Position numbers and translations under genes: made by a program
NCBI RefSeq assembly: GCF_900106055.1
Contig: NZ_LT629792.1
Location: forward strand, 1,364,001-1,428,000
DNA length: 64,000 nt
DNA from: Schaalia radingae
GTDB lineage: Bacteria > Actinomycetota > Actinomycetes > Actinomycetales > Actinomycetaceae
Reading direction: 5' to 3'
Notes under the pieces: generated by a model
The model's database searches: none
Seen by the model: the letters and a program-made list of their open reading frames with translations, nothing else
What the model was told of the DNA's origin: nothing
Part shown: positions 10,130 through 19,652 of the stretch, piece after piece
Layout of the letters: each line of letters starts with the position of its first letter
Position numbering within the stretch: position 1 is the stretch's first letter

Positions 10130-11337
10130 GCGCGCGTCTCGATAGCGGCCAAGTAGGCTCGCAGATTGCGCCTGCATTCTTCCAGTGAATTCCCGCCCGC
10201 ATGTGATTGAAGCGCCCGAGCCATGACGAGGGCGACCATCGCCTGCGCGATGACTGCTCCGGGGACAACCTGACACGTGTCGGAGCGCTGATGCAGTGCC
10301 TGCGCATCCTCACCGGTTGCCATATCCACGGTTCGCAACGAGTGCGGCACCGTGGAAATCGGTTTGAAGCCTGCGCGCACAATAATCGGCTGCCCGTTGC
10401 TGGTCCCGCCCTCAATGCCGCCCGCATGGTTGGAAGTTCGGGTCAGGTGGCCGTCGTCGGCATGAACTATTTCATCATGTGCGGTTGACCCAGGCATGCG
10501 TGCCTGCAGGAAGCCGTCACCGATTTCGACGGCCTTGACGGACTGGATGGACATGAGCGCACCGGCAAGCTGGGTATCCAGGCGTTGGTCAGCACTGACA
10601 TGCGTGCCGATTCCGATCGGAACGTTGTAGGCGATGACTTCAGCAATACCACCGATCGTGTCACCGTTGCCTTGAGCCTTATCAATCGCCTCCGTGAATT
10701 CCTGTTCAGCCTGCGGATCCAGGGTACGTACGGGCGACTTATCAAGGGCCTGGGTTTCGCGCGGAGTCGGAAGCGTGGTGGAGCCAACATAGCGGTCTCC
10801 GACAGCAACGACGTGGCTGACCAGTTCAATTCCGGCAACCTGGCGCAAATATTCCTCGGCAATAGCTCCCAAAGCGACCCGAGCGGCAGTTTCGCGCGCA
10901 GAAGCGCGCTCGAGGATATTCCGGGCATCCTCGTGGCCGTACGACAGCATTCCTGGCAGATCAGCGTGTCCTGGACGAGGCCGAGTCAGGCGTTTATTGC
11001 GGGCAACTTCGCGCTCATCGCCGGTTCCGGCATTGACGAGCAATGCGTCGGGATCCACCGGATCCGCACTCATGACGGTTTCCCACTTGGGCCATTCTGT
11101 GTTCTCGATGGTCACGGCGATCGGAGATCCGAGGGTGGTGCCGTGACGAATACCGGACAGAATGTGCACGACGTCTTGTTCGAAGCGTTGACGTGCGCCT
11201 CGTCCGTATCCAAGGCGGCGGCGAGCCAATGCCTGCGTGATGGTCTGCGTCGTGCATGTGATGCCGGCGGGTAGTCCATCCAGGGTCGCGACAAGAGCCG
11301 GGCCATGTGATTCTCCAGCGGTGATCCATCTGAGCAT
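10126..11337 (-). CDS. aroC: Chorismate synthase
   Basis: Final step of the shikimate pathway: removes phosphate from EPSP to give chorismate, using reduced FMN as a catalytic cofactor. It has 403 residues, typical for actinobacteria. Motifs seen are AGESHGPAL at the N-terminus, RRLGYGRGARQ, the GHEDARNILERASARETAAR segment and RSDTCQVVPGAVIAQAM near the C-terminus. It starts at ATG 11337, 57 bases after the prepilin peptidase stop, and overlaps aroKB by four bases. With AroKB and AroE this operon covers four of the seven steps; EPSP synthase (aroA), DAHP synthase and dehydroquinase are elsewhere. Confidence 0.97.
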   Translation of the reverse strand: MLRWITAGESHGPALVATLDGLPAGITCTTQTITQALARRRLGYGRGARQRFEQDVVHILSGIRHGTTLGSPIAVTIENTEWPKWETVMSADPVDPDALLVNAGTGDEREVARNKRLTRPRPGHADLPGMLSYGHEDARNILERASARETAARVALGAIAEEYLRQVAGIELVSHVVAVGDRYVGSTTLPTPRETQALDKSPVRTLDPQAEQEFTEAIDKAQGNGDTIGGIAEVIAYNVPIGIGTHVSADQRLDTQLAGALMSIQSVKAVEIGDGFLQARMPGSTAHDEIVHADDGHLTRTSNHAGGIEGGTSNGQPIIVRAGFKPISTVPHSLRTVDMATGEDAQALHQRSDTCQVVPGAVIAQAMVALVMARALQSHAGGNSLEECRRNLRAYLAAIETRA

Positions 11338-11394
11338 GCTCCGAGTGTGTCACATTGAGCGACGTCGAAGCATCTCATTCCACTACCGTGTGCC

Positions 11395-12096
11395 TCACGC
11401 AGGTATCTGCCAGGACGGGATGATCTCCCACAGGACCAGTGCCAGCGCTGCTCCGCCAATGAGCCACGGGCCCAGAGCGACGCGGGTGCGGCCATGAGCT
11501 CCCAGCGCAATGATCGCCCACACCGCTGCGATGCCCGCTCCCACAAAACAGATGACCAGACCACCCAACGTGCATGCCCATCCGGGGATACCTGTCAGTG
11601 CACCCAGCACCGGCGCAAGTTTGACGTCACCGTAGCCTGCTCCGTGCGAAATCTTCGCTGACAGCCACAAGGGCAGAGTCCACATCACCATTCCGCCGAT
11701 CATGGAGATCCACCACGTGTCGTTGACCTGTTGAGCGTACTCGCTGCAGAAAATGACTGACGCGATGCCGATGATGGCACCCCCAGCAAGAACGAGGGTG
11801 TAACGCGTGGGCAACTTATGGGTCTTGGCGTCAACGAACGCGCTCAGAGGCCCGATCATCGCAAGAGTGACGATCGCGGGCGCCATCGGTGAGGCATGCG
11901 CGGCAAGCAGGGTGACCATGCCGGTGAGGGCACAGACCCATACCACCGTCATGCGATTCATGGGCCTCATGTTGATGGTGGTGAAGTAGCGACGCTGAAC
12001 GCGCCATCCTGCGCGGTTCAGCCACATGGCGATCGCGATCCAGACCATCAGCGACAGCGCCAGTGACAGCGCTCCAACATCGTTGCCCATGATCAT
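11395..12096 (-). CDS. A24-family prepilin peptidase
   Basis: An integral membrane aspartyl protease of 233 residues that should cleave prepilin leader peptides. The two catalytic aspartates sit in FVDAKTHKLP (Asp89) and GAGYGDVKL (Asp157, the GxGD motif). About six to seven hydrophobic segments are visible. The N-terminal methyltransferase part with paired CxxC of classical PilD is absent, as is usual for the short actinobacterial and Tad-type enzymes. It overlaps aroE by four bases (ATGA), so it is expressed with the aro genes; this placement also occurs in Mycobacterium tuberculosis. No pilin or pilus-assembly gene lies in the window, so the substrate is unknown. Confidence 0.9.
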   Translation of the reverse strand: MIMGNDVGALSLALSLMVWIAIAMWLNRAGWRVQRRYFTTINMRPMNRMTVVWVCALTGMVTLLAAHASPMAPAIVTLAMIGPLSAFVDAKTHKLPTRYTLVLAGGAIIGIASVIFCSEYAQQVNDTWWISMIGGMVMWTLPLWLSAKISHGAGYGDVKLAPVLGALTGIPGWACTLGGLVICFVGAGIAAVWAIIALGAHGRTRVALGPWLIGGAALALVLWEIIPSWQIPA

Positions 12097-12977
12097 GATG
12101 CTCGAGGTACTTCCGCTGCACGATACACCGCATCCATGACGGGTTCGACTCGGGGTGTTCGACTGGTCATCACGCGCACCTGCGCCAGTCCCTGGAATAC
12201 CAGCATGTCGAGGCCGTGAGCAATGCGCGCCCCACGGTCACGGTAGGCCTGAACGAGTGGTGTGATAGTCGGTGCATACACCACGTCCAGCAGAGTCTGT
12301 TCGGATCGTGGCCGTACACGTGCGGCAATGTTGTCACACACGCCGGCGGGCATAGTGGAGATCACGACATCAGTTTCATCCAGGCTGGCGATGACGCGTT
12401 CAGTGTCATCCCACATGATGTGGGTACTGGTCACGCCCAGGCGGCTTTCTGCCATAACAACGGATCCTGGCCCCGAAAAGCGCCGCGCGACGATACGGAC
12501 ATCATCAACGTGCATGCTCTTCAGCGCAGCCAGCGCGGATGAGGCAGTTGCGCGGCCCCCCAGGATCGTTGCGCTGCGAATCGGCTCGAGTCCAGTGCGC
12601 GCTCGCCTGACAGCTTCCACGATGCCTTCGACATCCGTGTTCAGACCGGTCAGTACCCCGCCTGCCGGGACGACAGTGTTGATGGATCCCACTGCTTTGG
12701 CCAGCGGATCAACTACATCCATGAGCGGGGCAATGACCTGCTTACACGGCATGGTCACTGACAGTCCCAGACAGTTCGGATCCCACTGCTGGATCAGGGA
12801 TGCAACGCCGTCCCTGTCGCATTCGATGCGTCGGTAGGCCCACCGTGGGTCACACCCCAGATCGTCCCATGCGGTCCTGTGCAGGACGGGTGACAACGAG
12901 TGCGCCACGGGCGACCCAATGACCGCCGCCCAGCGGCTCGTGTCAGCACTTTCCGGGATTGGCTTCGCAATATTCAT
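12093..12977 (-). CDS. aroE: Shikimate dehydrogenase
   Basis: Reduces 3-dehydroshikimate to shikimate with NADPH. I chose ATG 12977 (MNIAKPIPES, 294 residues), since the upstream extension is basic and overlaps mltG. Substrate-side motifs are GSPVAHSLSP (21-30), VTMPCK with catalytic Lys79, NTD with Asp115, and GLDMLVFQG near the end. The nucleotide loop reads ILGGRATASSALAA (from residue 138), a loose version of the usual GAGGxxR pattern, so cofactor preference cannot be read with certainty. The start overlaps the mltG 3' end by 35 bp and the stop overlaps the prepilin peptidase by four. It is the only aroE candidate here. Confidence 0.9.
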   Translation of the reverse strand: MNIAKPIPESADTSRWAAVIGSPVAHSLSPVLHRTAWDDLGCDPRWAYRRIECDRDGVASLIQQWDPNCLGLSVTMPCKQVIAPLMDVVDPLAKAVGSINTVVPAGGVLTGLNTDVEGIVEAVRRARTGLEPIRSATILGGRATASSALAALKSMHVDDVRIVARRFSGPGSVVMAESRLGVTSTHIMWDDTERVIASLDETDVVISTMPAGVCDNIAARVRPRSEQTLLDVVYAPTITPLVQAYRDRGARIAHGLDMLVFQGLAQVRVMTSRTPRVEPVMDAVYRAAEVPRAS

Positions 12978-14235
12978 CGAACTTTGCCTTGTTCTTTTCC
13001 TGTTCCTCGTTCGTCGTCGCGAACAGGGTTTCACCGGTGTCAAGGTCGATGGTGACGAAATAAAGCCAGTCACCGGGTTCAGGATTGAGGACCGCGTTAA
13101 TTGCTGTGGATGATGGCGAGGCGATGGGCCCCGGAGGCAGTCCCTTGATCAGGTAGGTGTTATACGGGTTGTCGTTGGCCAGGTCATCCTTCGTAGGAAC
13201 GCCGCCATACTTGCCCACACCGTACAGGACGGTGGAATCCATCTTGAGCTGGCCACGAGTTTCACCTTCAGTGTCCTTCAGGCGGTTTTCAATGACGCGT
13301 GCCACCATCGGCATGTACTTTTCCAGGTGCATTTCGCGCTCCACAATGGAAGCTTTAATCAGGACGGTCTGGCGCTGGTCCTCGGGTACTCCTGCCTGAT
13401 CCAGTGCGTCGACTCGCGCCTGAATCATCTCCGAGAGCAGGTCAGCAGGCGTATCGTCCTGAGATACCTCGTACGAACCTGGTTCAAGCCAGCCTTCGAG
13501 ATTACCCTGAGCCTGCGCAGGCAGTCCCAGTGCTTCAGGGTTGTTGATGGCTTCCTGAATCGCCTCGTCACTGAAGCCGCTCACTTCACGCATTTTATCG
13601 AGAGTCTGCTTCAGTACCGAACCTGGGGTGACAGTCACGGTGTTTTCCGTACGGTTGGTTTCATCCAGCAACGCTGCCACGGCACCAGAAGCCGACATCT
13701 GTTTCTTCAGCTGGTACGTGCCGGGTTTGATGCCCGATGCCGCCTTATTTGCTTCAAACGCGCGGTTAAAGGCTGCAACTGACTTCACCACGTCGGCCTC
13801 GACAAGTTTAACTCCAATATCGGAACCGATCTCGCCTTTGTTAATGGTGACTTCGACGCTTCCTGAGCCGGGGCCTGGGTAGTCATCGCTTTGGTCCGCC
13901 ACAACTCCAGTGGACTTCAGTGCAGACACGGCAACATACGCCGCTCCGCCCAGAACAGCCAGCACGGCAATGATGACGATAAAAGTCCGAATTTTGCGTC
14001 GAGTTCGACGTTTGCGCTGCTGACGAGCTGCATTGCGGCGCGCCTCGGCACTGAGTTGTGCACGGCGCTGCGCGCGCGTCGGTAGTTCCACACCACCTGC
14101 CGGAGTGCCCCCTGACGATGGGCGAGGTACACGCTGTGAGGGCTGAGAGGTCCTGGATTCTTGCGAGGTTTGCCGGTGACGGTGACGATCCCTTCGTGAA
14201 GGGAACGGTGGCCGCAATGGGTCTGAATCAGTCAC
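12943..14235 (-). CDS. mltG: Endolytic murein transglycosylase
   Basis: A membrane-anchored enzyme of the YceG/MltG family that cuts nascent peptidoglycan strands. The first 80 residues are cytoplasmic, basic and low in complexity; one transmembrane helix follows at about 84-105 (TFIVIIAVLAVLGGAAYVAV). The extracellular catalytic domain carries SIVEREMH with the family's glutamate, and STVLYGVGKYGG, NPYNTYLIKGLPPGPI further on. I chose GTG 14235, with GGAAAGG upstream, over GTG 14250; it overlaps the ruvX stop by eight bases (GTGACTGA). The ruvX-mltG-aroE order is conserved in Actinobacteria. Confidence 0.94.
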   Translation of the reverse strand: MTDSDPLRPPFPSRRDRHRHRQTSQESRTSQPSQRVPRPSSGGTPAGGVELPTRAQRRAQLSAEARRNAARQQRKRRTRRKIRTFIVIIAVLAVLGGAAYVAVSALKSTGVVADQSDDYPGPGSGSVEVTINKGEIGSDIGVKLVEADVVKSVAAFNRAFEANKAASGIKPGTYQLKKQMSASGAVAALLDETNRTENTVTVTPGSVLKQTLDKMREVSGFSDEAIQEAINNPEALGLPAQAQGNLEGWLEPGSYEVSQDDTPADLLSEMIQARVDALDQAGVPEDQRQTVLIKASIVEREMHLEKYMPMVARVIENRLKDTEGETRGQLKMDSTVLYGVGKYGGVPTKDDLANDNPYNTYLIKGLPPGPIASPSSTAINAVLNPEPGDWLYFVTIDLDTGETLFATTNEEQEKNKAKFDEYCEANPGKC

Positions 14236-14731
14236 GTTCGGCCTTTCCACTACTCAACGATGGATCTCCCAGAGACACGGTCTGCCCTGGCGGAGTCCCC
14301 GATATTCGTTCGCTCTCCAGCGCTAGCTCCAGAATAATCTGAGCCGCGACCTGGTCCACCATCTCCCGATGGCGGTGAGTTTCCACTTTACTGTCCCGGA
14401 GCCTGCTGTGAGCCTGATTGGAGGTTAAGCGTTCATCCACCATACAGATGCGTCCGCCACGCCAGCGTGCCGCAATTCGGTTGGCCACGCTACGGGCCAT
14501 ATGGGCACTTTGTCCCTCTGTCCCCTTCAGGTGCCGAGGCAGCCCGACCACGATCTCAATCGGATCGTATTCATCGATGATGTCCAACAGATCATCGATT
14601 TCAGAATGATCCCGTTGAACATGAACGGTCTCCACCGGCAGGCACACGATCCCGCGTTCATCGGACCTGGCCACACCGATGCGCACGGTCCCCACGTCCA
14701 GTCCCAGACGTACTCCCGTTCGCATGCTCAC
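14228..14731 (-). CDS. ruvX: Holliday junction resolvase-like / pre-16S rRNA nuclease YqgF
   Basis: An RNase H-fold protein of 167 residues. In E. coli this family processes the 5' end of 16S rRNA. The first motif LGLDVGTVRIGVARSD has the expected catalytic aspartate, and VVGLPRHLKGTEG and DERLTSNQA are the other conserved family motifs. It starts at GTG 14731 with GGGAAGG eight bases ahead; an ATG follows two codons later. It lies 18 bases after alaS and overlaps mltG by eight. The second half ends in a basic, less conserved tail. Confidence 0.94.
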   Translation of the reverse strand: MSMRTGVRLGLDVGTVRIGVARSDERGIVCLPVETVHVQRDHSEIDDLLDIIDEYDPIEIVVGLPRHLKGTEGQSAHMARSVANRIAARWRGGRICMVDERLTSNQAHSRLRDSKVETHRHREMVDQVAAQIILELALESERISGTPPGQTVSLGDPSLSSGKAERD

Positions 14732-14749
14732 CAGGTCTACCTTCCCTGT

Positions 14750-17440
14750 TTACTTCAGCGAGTCGGTGATCGCTGACAGGGCCTGATCCATATTCGTCAG
14801 ATCACGACCGCCACCTTGGGCAACGTCATCACGGCCACCGCCACCTCCACCGAGAACCTGCGCAGCAGTGCGCACGAGCATTCCAGCCTTGACGCCGCGC
14901 TCACGCGCACTCTGGTTGGTTGCGACAACGATACTCGGCTTGGAGTCGATATCTCCGATCAGTGCCACCACCGCGGGCTCACCCTCGCCCATCTTGTCGC
15001 GCACGGCGAGCGCCAGGGAACGCACGTTGTCGGCAGAACTCATCTGGCCGGCCGATGCGGCAACGGCGCGAATGCCATTATGCATTGTGGCCTCAGCGAT
15101 GAGCTGGTCGACATGTGCCAGCGCGCCGCGCGTTTCGGCCTCCTCGAGCGCTTTCTCTGCTTTCTTCACACGCGCCATCAGCTGTTCAACGCGCGAGGGC
15201 AGATCTTCGGGGCGCCCTCCGAGCAGCGATGACAGCTGCGAAACAAGGGCATGTTCGCGAGCCTGGAATCCGTAGGCACCAGATCCGACCAGTGCATCGA
15301 TACGGCGCACACCAGATCCGATGGATGATTCACCCAACAGCGCGATGCGTCCGATATGTCCGGTTGTGGGGACGTGAGTACCTGCGCACAGTTCCTTCGA
15401 CCAGTCGCCGCCGATCGACACAACACGCACTTCGGAACCGTACTTTTCACCGAACAACGCCATAGCTCCGGTCTGCAGAGCCTGTTCGATTGGCATCACT
15501 TCATCCGTCACAGCCAGATCATCAGACAGCCGATCGTTGACCAGGGATTCAATGTCATCAACCTGACTGGCTTCCAGCGCACTGTTGTGGCGGAAGTCGA
15601 AGCGCAGACGTGACGGCGAGTTCTCCGATCCTGCCTGCGTAGCGTTGTCCGAGACGATCTGGTGCAAAGCGCGATGAATCATGTGAGTGGCGGTGTGTGC
15701 GCGCGCAATGGCGCGCCTGCGTTCAGTGTCGATCTCCGCCCACGCGTCGGCAGCGACAGAAATGGTACCTTCGACCAGTTCACCGCGATGGACCGTCAGC
15801 CCCTTGATCGGAGCCTGCACGTCATCAATGCGGACCACTCCTCCGCCTTCTGCCACGCGAATGGTGCCGTGGTCGGGTTGCTGACCGCCCATCTCCGCGT
15901 AGAACGGTGTTTGGTCGAGGACGACCTCAACATGTGCGGGAGCTGTTGCTGCGGGCACTGACTGGCCATCCACCAGAATTGCTGCCACATGCGCGTCGGC
16001 TGCCATGTCGGTATATCCGAGGAACTGAGACTGCCCGCCCAGCTCGTGTGCAATCTCGTGGAAAACGCGAACATCAACGTGTCCGGTCTTCTTGGCGCGA
16101 GCATCCTGGCGAGCACGCTGCTTCTGCTCGTTCATCAGCTCCGTGAAGCGCTGTTCATCCACGCTCACGCCCTGTTCGGCCGCCATCTCGAGGGTCAGAT
16201 CAATCGGGAAGCCGTAAGTGTCATGCAGCGCAAACGCGTCTTCACCGCTGAGGGTGGCCGTCGAATGCGCCTCCTGGCTCGTTTCCCTGGCCTGCTTGAC
16301 TGCCGCGTTCAGGATCGTCGTGCCCGAGGTGAGGGTGTGCATGAACGATTCTTCTTCACCGTACGCAACATCTGAGACAAGATCCCAGTTCGTCACCAGA
16401 TCCGGGTACGACGGCGCCATGGCGTCACGTGAAACCGGCATCAGCGTCGGGAGTGAGGATGTATCGACACCCAGCAGACGCATCGACCGGATGGCTCGGC
16501 GCATCAGGCGCCGCAGAACATATCCACGTCCATCGTTTCCGGGTCGCACGCCATCGAGGATCAGCATCATCGCGGAGCGAATATGATCAGCCACCACGCG
16601 CATGCGAACGTCGTCATCGGCATCGTCATGGTAGTGGCGCCCGGACATCTCTTCGACGGCCTGGATGACGGGGTAAACCTCGTCAATTTCGTACATATTC
16701 GGCTTGTCCTGCAGGACGAATGCGAGGCGTTCGAGACCTGCACCCGTGTCAATGGCCTTGTCATCGAGTTCGCCTAGCAGCGGATAGTCCTTTCCGCTAC
16801 CTTCGCCACGCATGTACTGGTCAAAGACGAGGTTCCACAGTTCGAGGTAGCGGTCGCCGCCCGGGTCAACGGTGCCGCCAACAGCTTCGGGACCGTATTC
16901 GGGGCCGCGATCGTAATGCCATTCACAGCATGGACCGGCCGGTCCGGGCTGGCCTGTATCCCAGAAGTTTTCCTCGCGTGGAAGCTTGACGATGTGGCGC
17001 GGATCCATACCGATCTGTTTGGTCAGCACGTCGTAGGACTCGTCATCATTCTCCCACAGCGTCGTCCACAGTCGATCCCCGTCCAGGCCGTACATGCCGT
17101 CCTTTTCCGAGCCGGTCAGCAGATCCCACGCCAGGTGGATCGCACCTTCCTTGAAGTAGTCACCGAAGGAGAAGTTTCCGTTCATCTGGAAGAACGTGCC
17201 GTGGCGCGTGGTGCGTCCAACGTTGTCAATGTCGTTGGTGCGGATACACTTTTGCACCGATGCGACGCGCGGCCACGGCGGCGGTTCAACGCCGGTGATA
17301 TACGGAATGAACGGCACCATCCCCGCGATCGTGAACAGAATCGATGGATCGGGAGAAATCAGGGAAACTGATGGACGAATTTCGTGATCGTGTGCGGCGA
17401 AGTAGTCGAGCCAGCGGGAACGAATCTCAGAGGTGCGCAT
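14750..17440 (-). CDS. alaS: Alanyl-tRNA synthetase
   Basis: Charges tRNA-Ala and edits mischarged serine. It has 896 residues, full length. The class II catalytic core is at the N-terminus (MRTSEIRSRWLDYF, then FQMNGNFSFGDYFK). The editing domain zinc ligands are seen in HTATHMIH and CAGTH, and the C-Ala region ends with a glycine-rich segment. ATG 17440 fits the conserved start. It opens the long run alaS-ruvX-mltG-aroE and so on, which is the usual arrangement in Actinobacteria. I see no T-box in the 124-bp space before it. Confidence 0.97.
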   Translation of the reverse strand: MRTSEIRSRWLDYFAAHDHEIRPSVSLISPDPSILFTIAGMVPFIPYITGVEPPPWPRVASVQKCIRTNDIDNVGRTTRHGTFFQMNGNFSFGDYFKEGAIHLAWDLLTGSEKDGMYGLDGDRLWTTLWENDDESYDVLTKQIGMDPRHIVKLPREENFWDTGQPGPAGPCCEWHYDRGPEYGPEAVGGTVDPGGDRYLELWNLVFDQYMRGEGSGKDYPLLGELDDKAIDTGAGLERLAFVLQDKPNMYEIDEVYPVIQAVEEMSGRHYHDDADDDVRMRVVADHIRSAMMLILDGVRPGNDGRGYVLRRLMRRAIRSMRLLGVDTSSLPTLMPVSRDAMAPSYPDLVTNWDLVSDVAYGEEESFMHTLTSGTTILNAAVKQARETSQEAHSTATLSGEDAFALHDTYGFPIDLTLEMAAEQGVSVDEQRFTELMNEQKQRARQDARAKKTGHVDVRVFHEIAHELGGQSQFLGYTDMAADAHVAAILVDGQSVPAATAPAHVEVVLDQTPFYAEMGGQQPDHGTIRVAEGGGVVRIDDVQAPIKGLTVHRGELVEGTISVAADAWAEIDTERRRAIARAHTATHMIHRALHQIVSDNATQAGSENSPSRLRFDFRHNSALEASQVDDIESLVNDRLSDDLAVTDEVMPIEQALQTGAMALFGEKYGSEVRVVSIGGDWSKELCAGTHVPTTGHIGRIALLGESSIGSGVRRIDALVGSGAYGFQAREHALVSQLSSLLGGRPEDLPSRVEQLMARVKKAEKALEEAETRGALAHVDQLIAEATMHNGIRAVAASAGQMSSADNVRSLALAVRDKMGEGEPAVVALIGDIDSKPSIVVATNQSARERGVKAGMLVRTAAQVLGGGGGGRDDVAQGGGRDLTNMDQALSAITDSLK

Positions 17441-17513
17441 GTGTCCTCATCGTATTGGAAAAATAGAGGGAAAGCGAGGTGCACCTGAAGGGTGACCTCG
17501 AACGGTGTGTCGA

Positions 17514-17546
17514 TAAAGACCCCGGGGCGCACAGGCACCCGGGGTC
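17514..17546 (-). terminator. Rho-independent terminator after rpsD
   Basis: On the minus strand, GACCCCGGG and CCCGGGGTC (nine pairs, 17538-17546 with 17518-17526) enclose an 11-base loop and are followed by TTTAT. It lies 18 bases past the rpsD stop, giving rpsD its own 3' end ahead of alaS. Confidence 0.85.
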
Positions 17547-17564
17547 CTCATCACACGTTCATAC

Positions 17565-18188
17565 TCAGCGCGAGTAGTGCTCAACGACCATTTGCACGTC
17601 ACAGGTCACCGGGACTTCAGCGCGCTTGGGGCGACGCACCAGTGTGGCCTTGAGACGTTCCAGCTCAACGTCGAGGTAATCCGGAACTGCCGGCAGCACA
17701 TCGCGGTGCACGCCGGAGGCGGCTATCTCGAACGGAACAGTGGTCTGCGACTTTGGCTTGACTTGGATCGTCTGTCCGGGCTTCACGCGGAAAGAGGGGC
17801 GGTCAACGATCTTGCCGTCCACCATGATGTGACGGTGGACAACCACCTGGCGAGCCTGCTGGATGGTGCGGGCAAATCCTGCACGCAGAACCAGAGCATC
17901 AATGCGCATTTCGAGCAGCTCAACCAGGTTTTCACCGGTCAGGCCGTCCTGACGGCGAGCTTCTTCGAAGATGCGGCGAATCTGAGCTTCGCGGATGCCG
18001 TACTGTGCGCGCAGACGCTGCTTTTCCTTCAGACGAACGGCGTAGTCGGAATCCTGGCGACGCCGGGTACGGCCGTGCTCGCCGGGGCCGTAGGGGCGCT
18101 TCTCAAAGTAACGCACAGCCTTCGGGGTCAGCGCGATTCCGAGTGCGCGTGACTGGCGCACCTGCTTCCGTGAACGATTCGTCGACAT
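17565..18188 (-). CDS. rpsD: 30S ribosomal protein S4
   Basis: Primary 16S rRNA-binding protein of the small subunit, 207 residues. It is the zinc-free type, without the N-terminal cysteine cluster. The N-terminus MSTNRSRKQVRQSRALG and the S4 RNA-binding domain (MRIDALVLRAGFARTIQQAR, then VDGKIVDRPSFRVKPGQ) are clear. AGGAAAGGAAA precedes the ATG. It stands alone between rarA and alaS, a standard actinobacterial position. The 112-bp leader holds two short inverted repeats (GGGGTC/GACCCC at 18246-18272, GTTGTC/GACAAC at 18277-18291) that may end the rarA transcript or form a control structure; I cannot decide between these. Confidence 0.97.
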   Translation of the reverse strand: MSTNRSRKQVRQSRALGIALTPKAVRYFEKRPYGPGEHGRTRRRQDSDYAVRLKEKQRLRAQYGIREAQIRRIFEEARRQDGLTGENLVELLEMRIDALVLRAGFARTIQQARQVVVHRHIMVDGKIVDRPSFRVKPGQTIQVKPKSQTTVPFEIAASGVHRDVLPAVPDYLDVELERLKATLVRRPKRAEVPVTCDVQMVVEHYSR

Positions 18189-18300
18189 AAAACGGTTTCC
18201 TTTCCTGTTTCATGGGTCATGTCCGGCTCCCGTTGAACCGAACATGGGGTCAACACAAACGGCTAAGACCCCAGGTGTTGTCGTGGACAACCCTCATAGC

Positions 18301-19641
18301 TTACCCCATGGACAGCAGCTGCCTTAACACTGTCAGCCGCTTCGTGATCATTGCCTCAGTTCCGTTTTCAGTTGGACGGTAGTACTGAGTGCCTTGCAGA
18401 TCATCCGGTAAGTACTGTTGTGCGGCCACAGAATGCGGCGCATCGTGGGCATACAGGTAGCCTTCCCCGTGCCCAAGTTTCTTCGCACCTGCGTAATGGG
18501 CATCACGCAGATGAGCAGGCACCGGGCCGCCTTTCCCGCTGCGCAGGTCGGCCAGCGCCTTATCGATCGCGAGATAGGACGCATTGGATTTCGGGGCGGT
18601 CGCCACCGCGATCACGGCCTGTGCCAGGATAATACGCGCCTCAGGCATGCCGACCATCGCCACTGCCTGAGCAGCTGCCACGCAGATTCCGAGGATTTCC
18701 GGCGCCGCCATTCCCACGTCTTCAGAGGCACAGATCATGACGCGCCTGGCTATGAAGCGAGGGTCCTCCCCCGCTTCGATCATCCGAGCCAAATAGTGCA
18801 CGGCGGCATCGACATCAGATCCGCGCATTGACTTAATAAACGCGGAAGCCACGTCATAGTGCTGGTCCTGATCCCACCGCACGAGCGCCTGGTTTGCGGC
18901 GGTTTCCACGTGGTGTTGAGCAATGACCGTATCGTCCGCATCGCGCGCCGCACCTGCTGCAGCTTCAAGCAGTGTCAACGCCTTCCGGCCATCTGCTCCT
19001 GCCAGTCGGACGAGGCTAGCCAAAGCGGCCTCGTCGATGGTGAATTCACTCTTCAGTCCGCGAGCATCGTCAAGGGAGCGGGTAATCAATGCGCTAATCC
19101 CGTCTTCGTCGAGTGGATGCAGCGTCAACAGCAAAGAACGTGACAGCAGTGGCGAAATGACGGAGAACGACGGGTTCTCGGTTGTCGCCGCCACGAGTGT
19201 GACCCACCGGTTTTCAACAGCCGGAAGCAGTGCGTCCTGCTGGGACTTGGAGAATCTGTGGACCTCATCAACGAACAAGATGGTGTCTTCGCCGCTGGCA
19301 GCGGTGCGACGGCGTGCCGATGCGATGACATCGCGAATGTCCTTGACTCCCGATGAAACAGCGGACAATTCTTCAAAATGTCGATGTGAGGCGCGTGCCA
19401 CGAGGTAGGCAAGGGTCGTTTTACCGGTTCCCGGCGGACCCCACAGGATCATGGAGGAGAGCGGTCCAGAATCTGCTGCCGCTGACAGCATGCGTCGCAG
19501 GGGCGATCCCGCCGTCAGCAGATGGTTCTGCCCGACAACCTCGTCAATCGAGGTGGGGCGCATCCGCACAGCGAGCGGCGCATGCTCGTCGAACGAGGGT
19601 ACCCCATTGGTGTCAATGCCTTCACTGTCAAATAAATCCAT
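18301..19641 (-). CDS. rarA: Replication-associated recombination protein A (AAA+ ATPase)
   Basis: A RarA/MgsA/WRNIP1-type clamp-loader-like ATPase acting at stalled replication forks, 446 residues. It shows Walker A GPPGTGKTT, Walker B ILFVDEVHRF, sensor AATTENPSF followed by the arginine-finger segment SPLLSRSLL, and a C-terminal tetramerisation domain (SMRGSDVDAAVHYLARMIEAG). I chose ATG 19641 (MDLFDSEG) because the longer frame overlaps the upstream gene and has non-conserved sequence. It starts 11 bases after the L,D-transpeptidase stop. Confidence 0.95.
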   Translation of the reverse strand: MDLFDSEGIDTNGVPSFDEHAPLAVRMRPTSIDEVVGQNHLLTAGSPLRRMLSAAADSGPLSSMILWGPPGTGKTTLAYLVARASHRHFEELSAVSSGVKDIRDVIASARRRTAASGEDTILFVDEVHRFSKSQQDALLPAVENRWVTLVAATTENPSFSVISPLLSRSLLLTLHPLDEDGISALITRSLDDARGLKSEFTIDEAALASLVRLAGADGRKALTLLEAAAGAARDADDTVIAQHHVETAANQALVRWDQDQHYDVASAFIKSMRGSDVDAAVHYLARMIEAGEDPRFIARRVMICASEDVGMAAPEILGICVAAAQAVAMVGMPEARIILAQAVIAVATAPKSNASYLAIDKALADLRSGKGGPVPAHLRDAHYAGAKKLGHGEGYLYAHDAPHSVAAQQYLPDDLQGTQYYRPTENGTEAMITKRLTVLRQLLSMG

Positions 19642-19652
19642 AGGGATACGGC

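Noticed and set aside
10130-10276. N-terminal extension of AroKB by 49 residues
   Set aside because: It lies inside aroC in another frame; ATG 10129 has the ATGA coupling and matches the kinase domain start.
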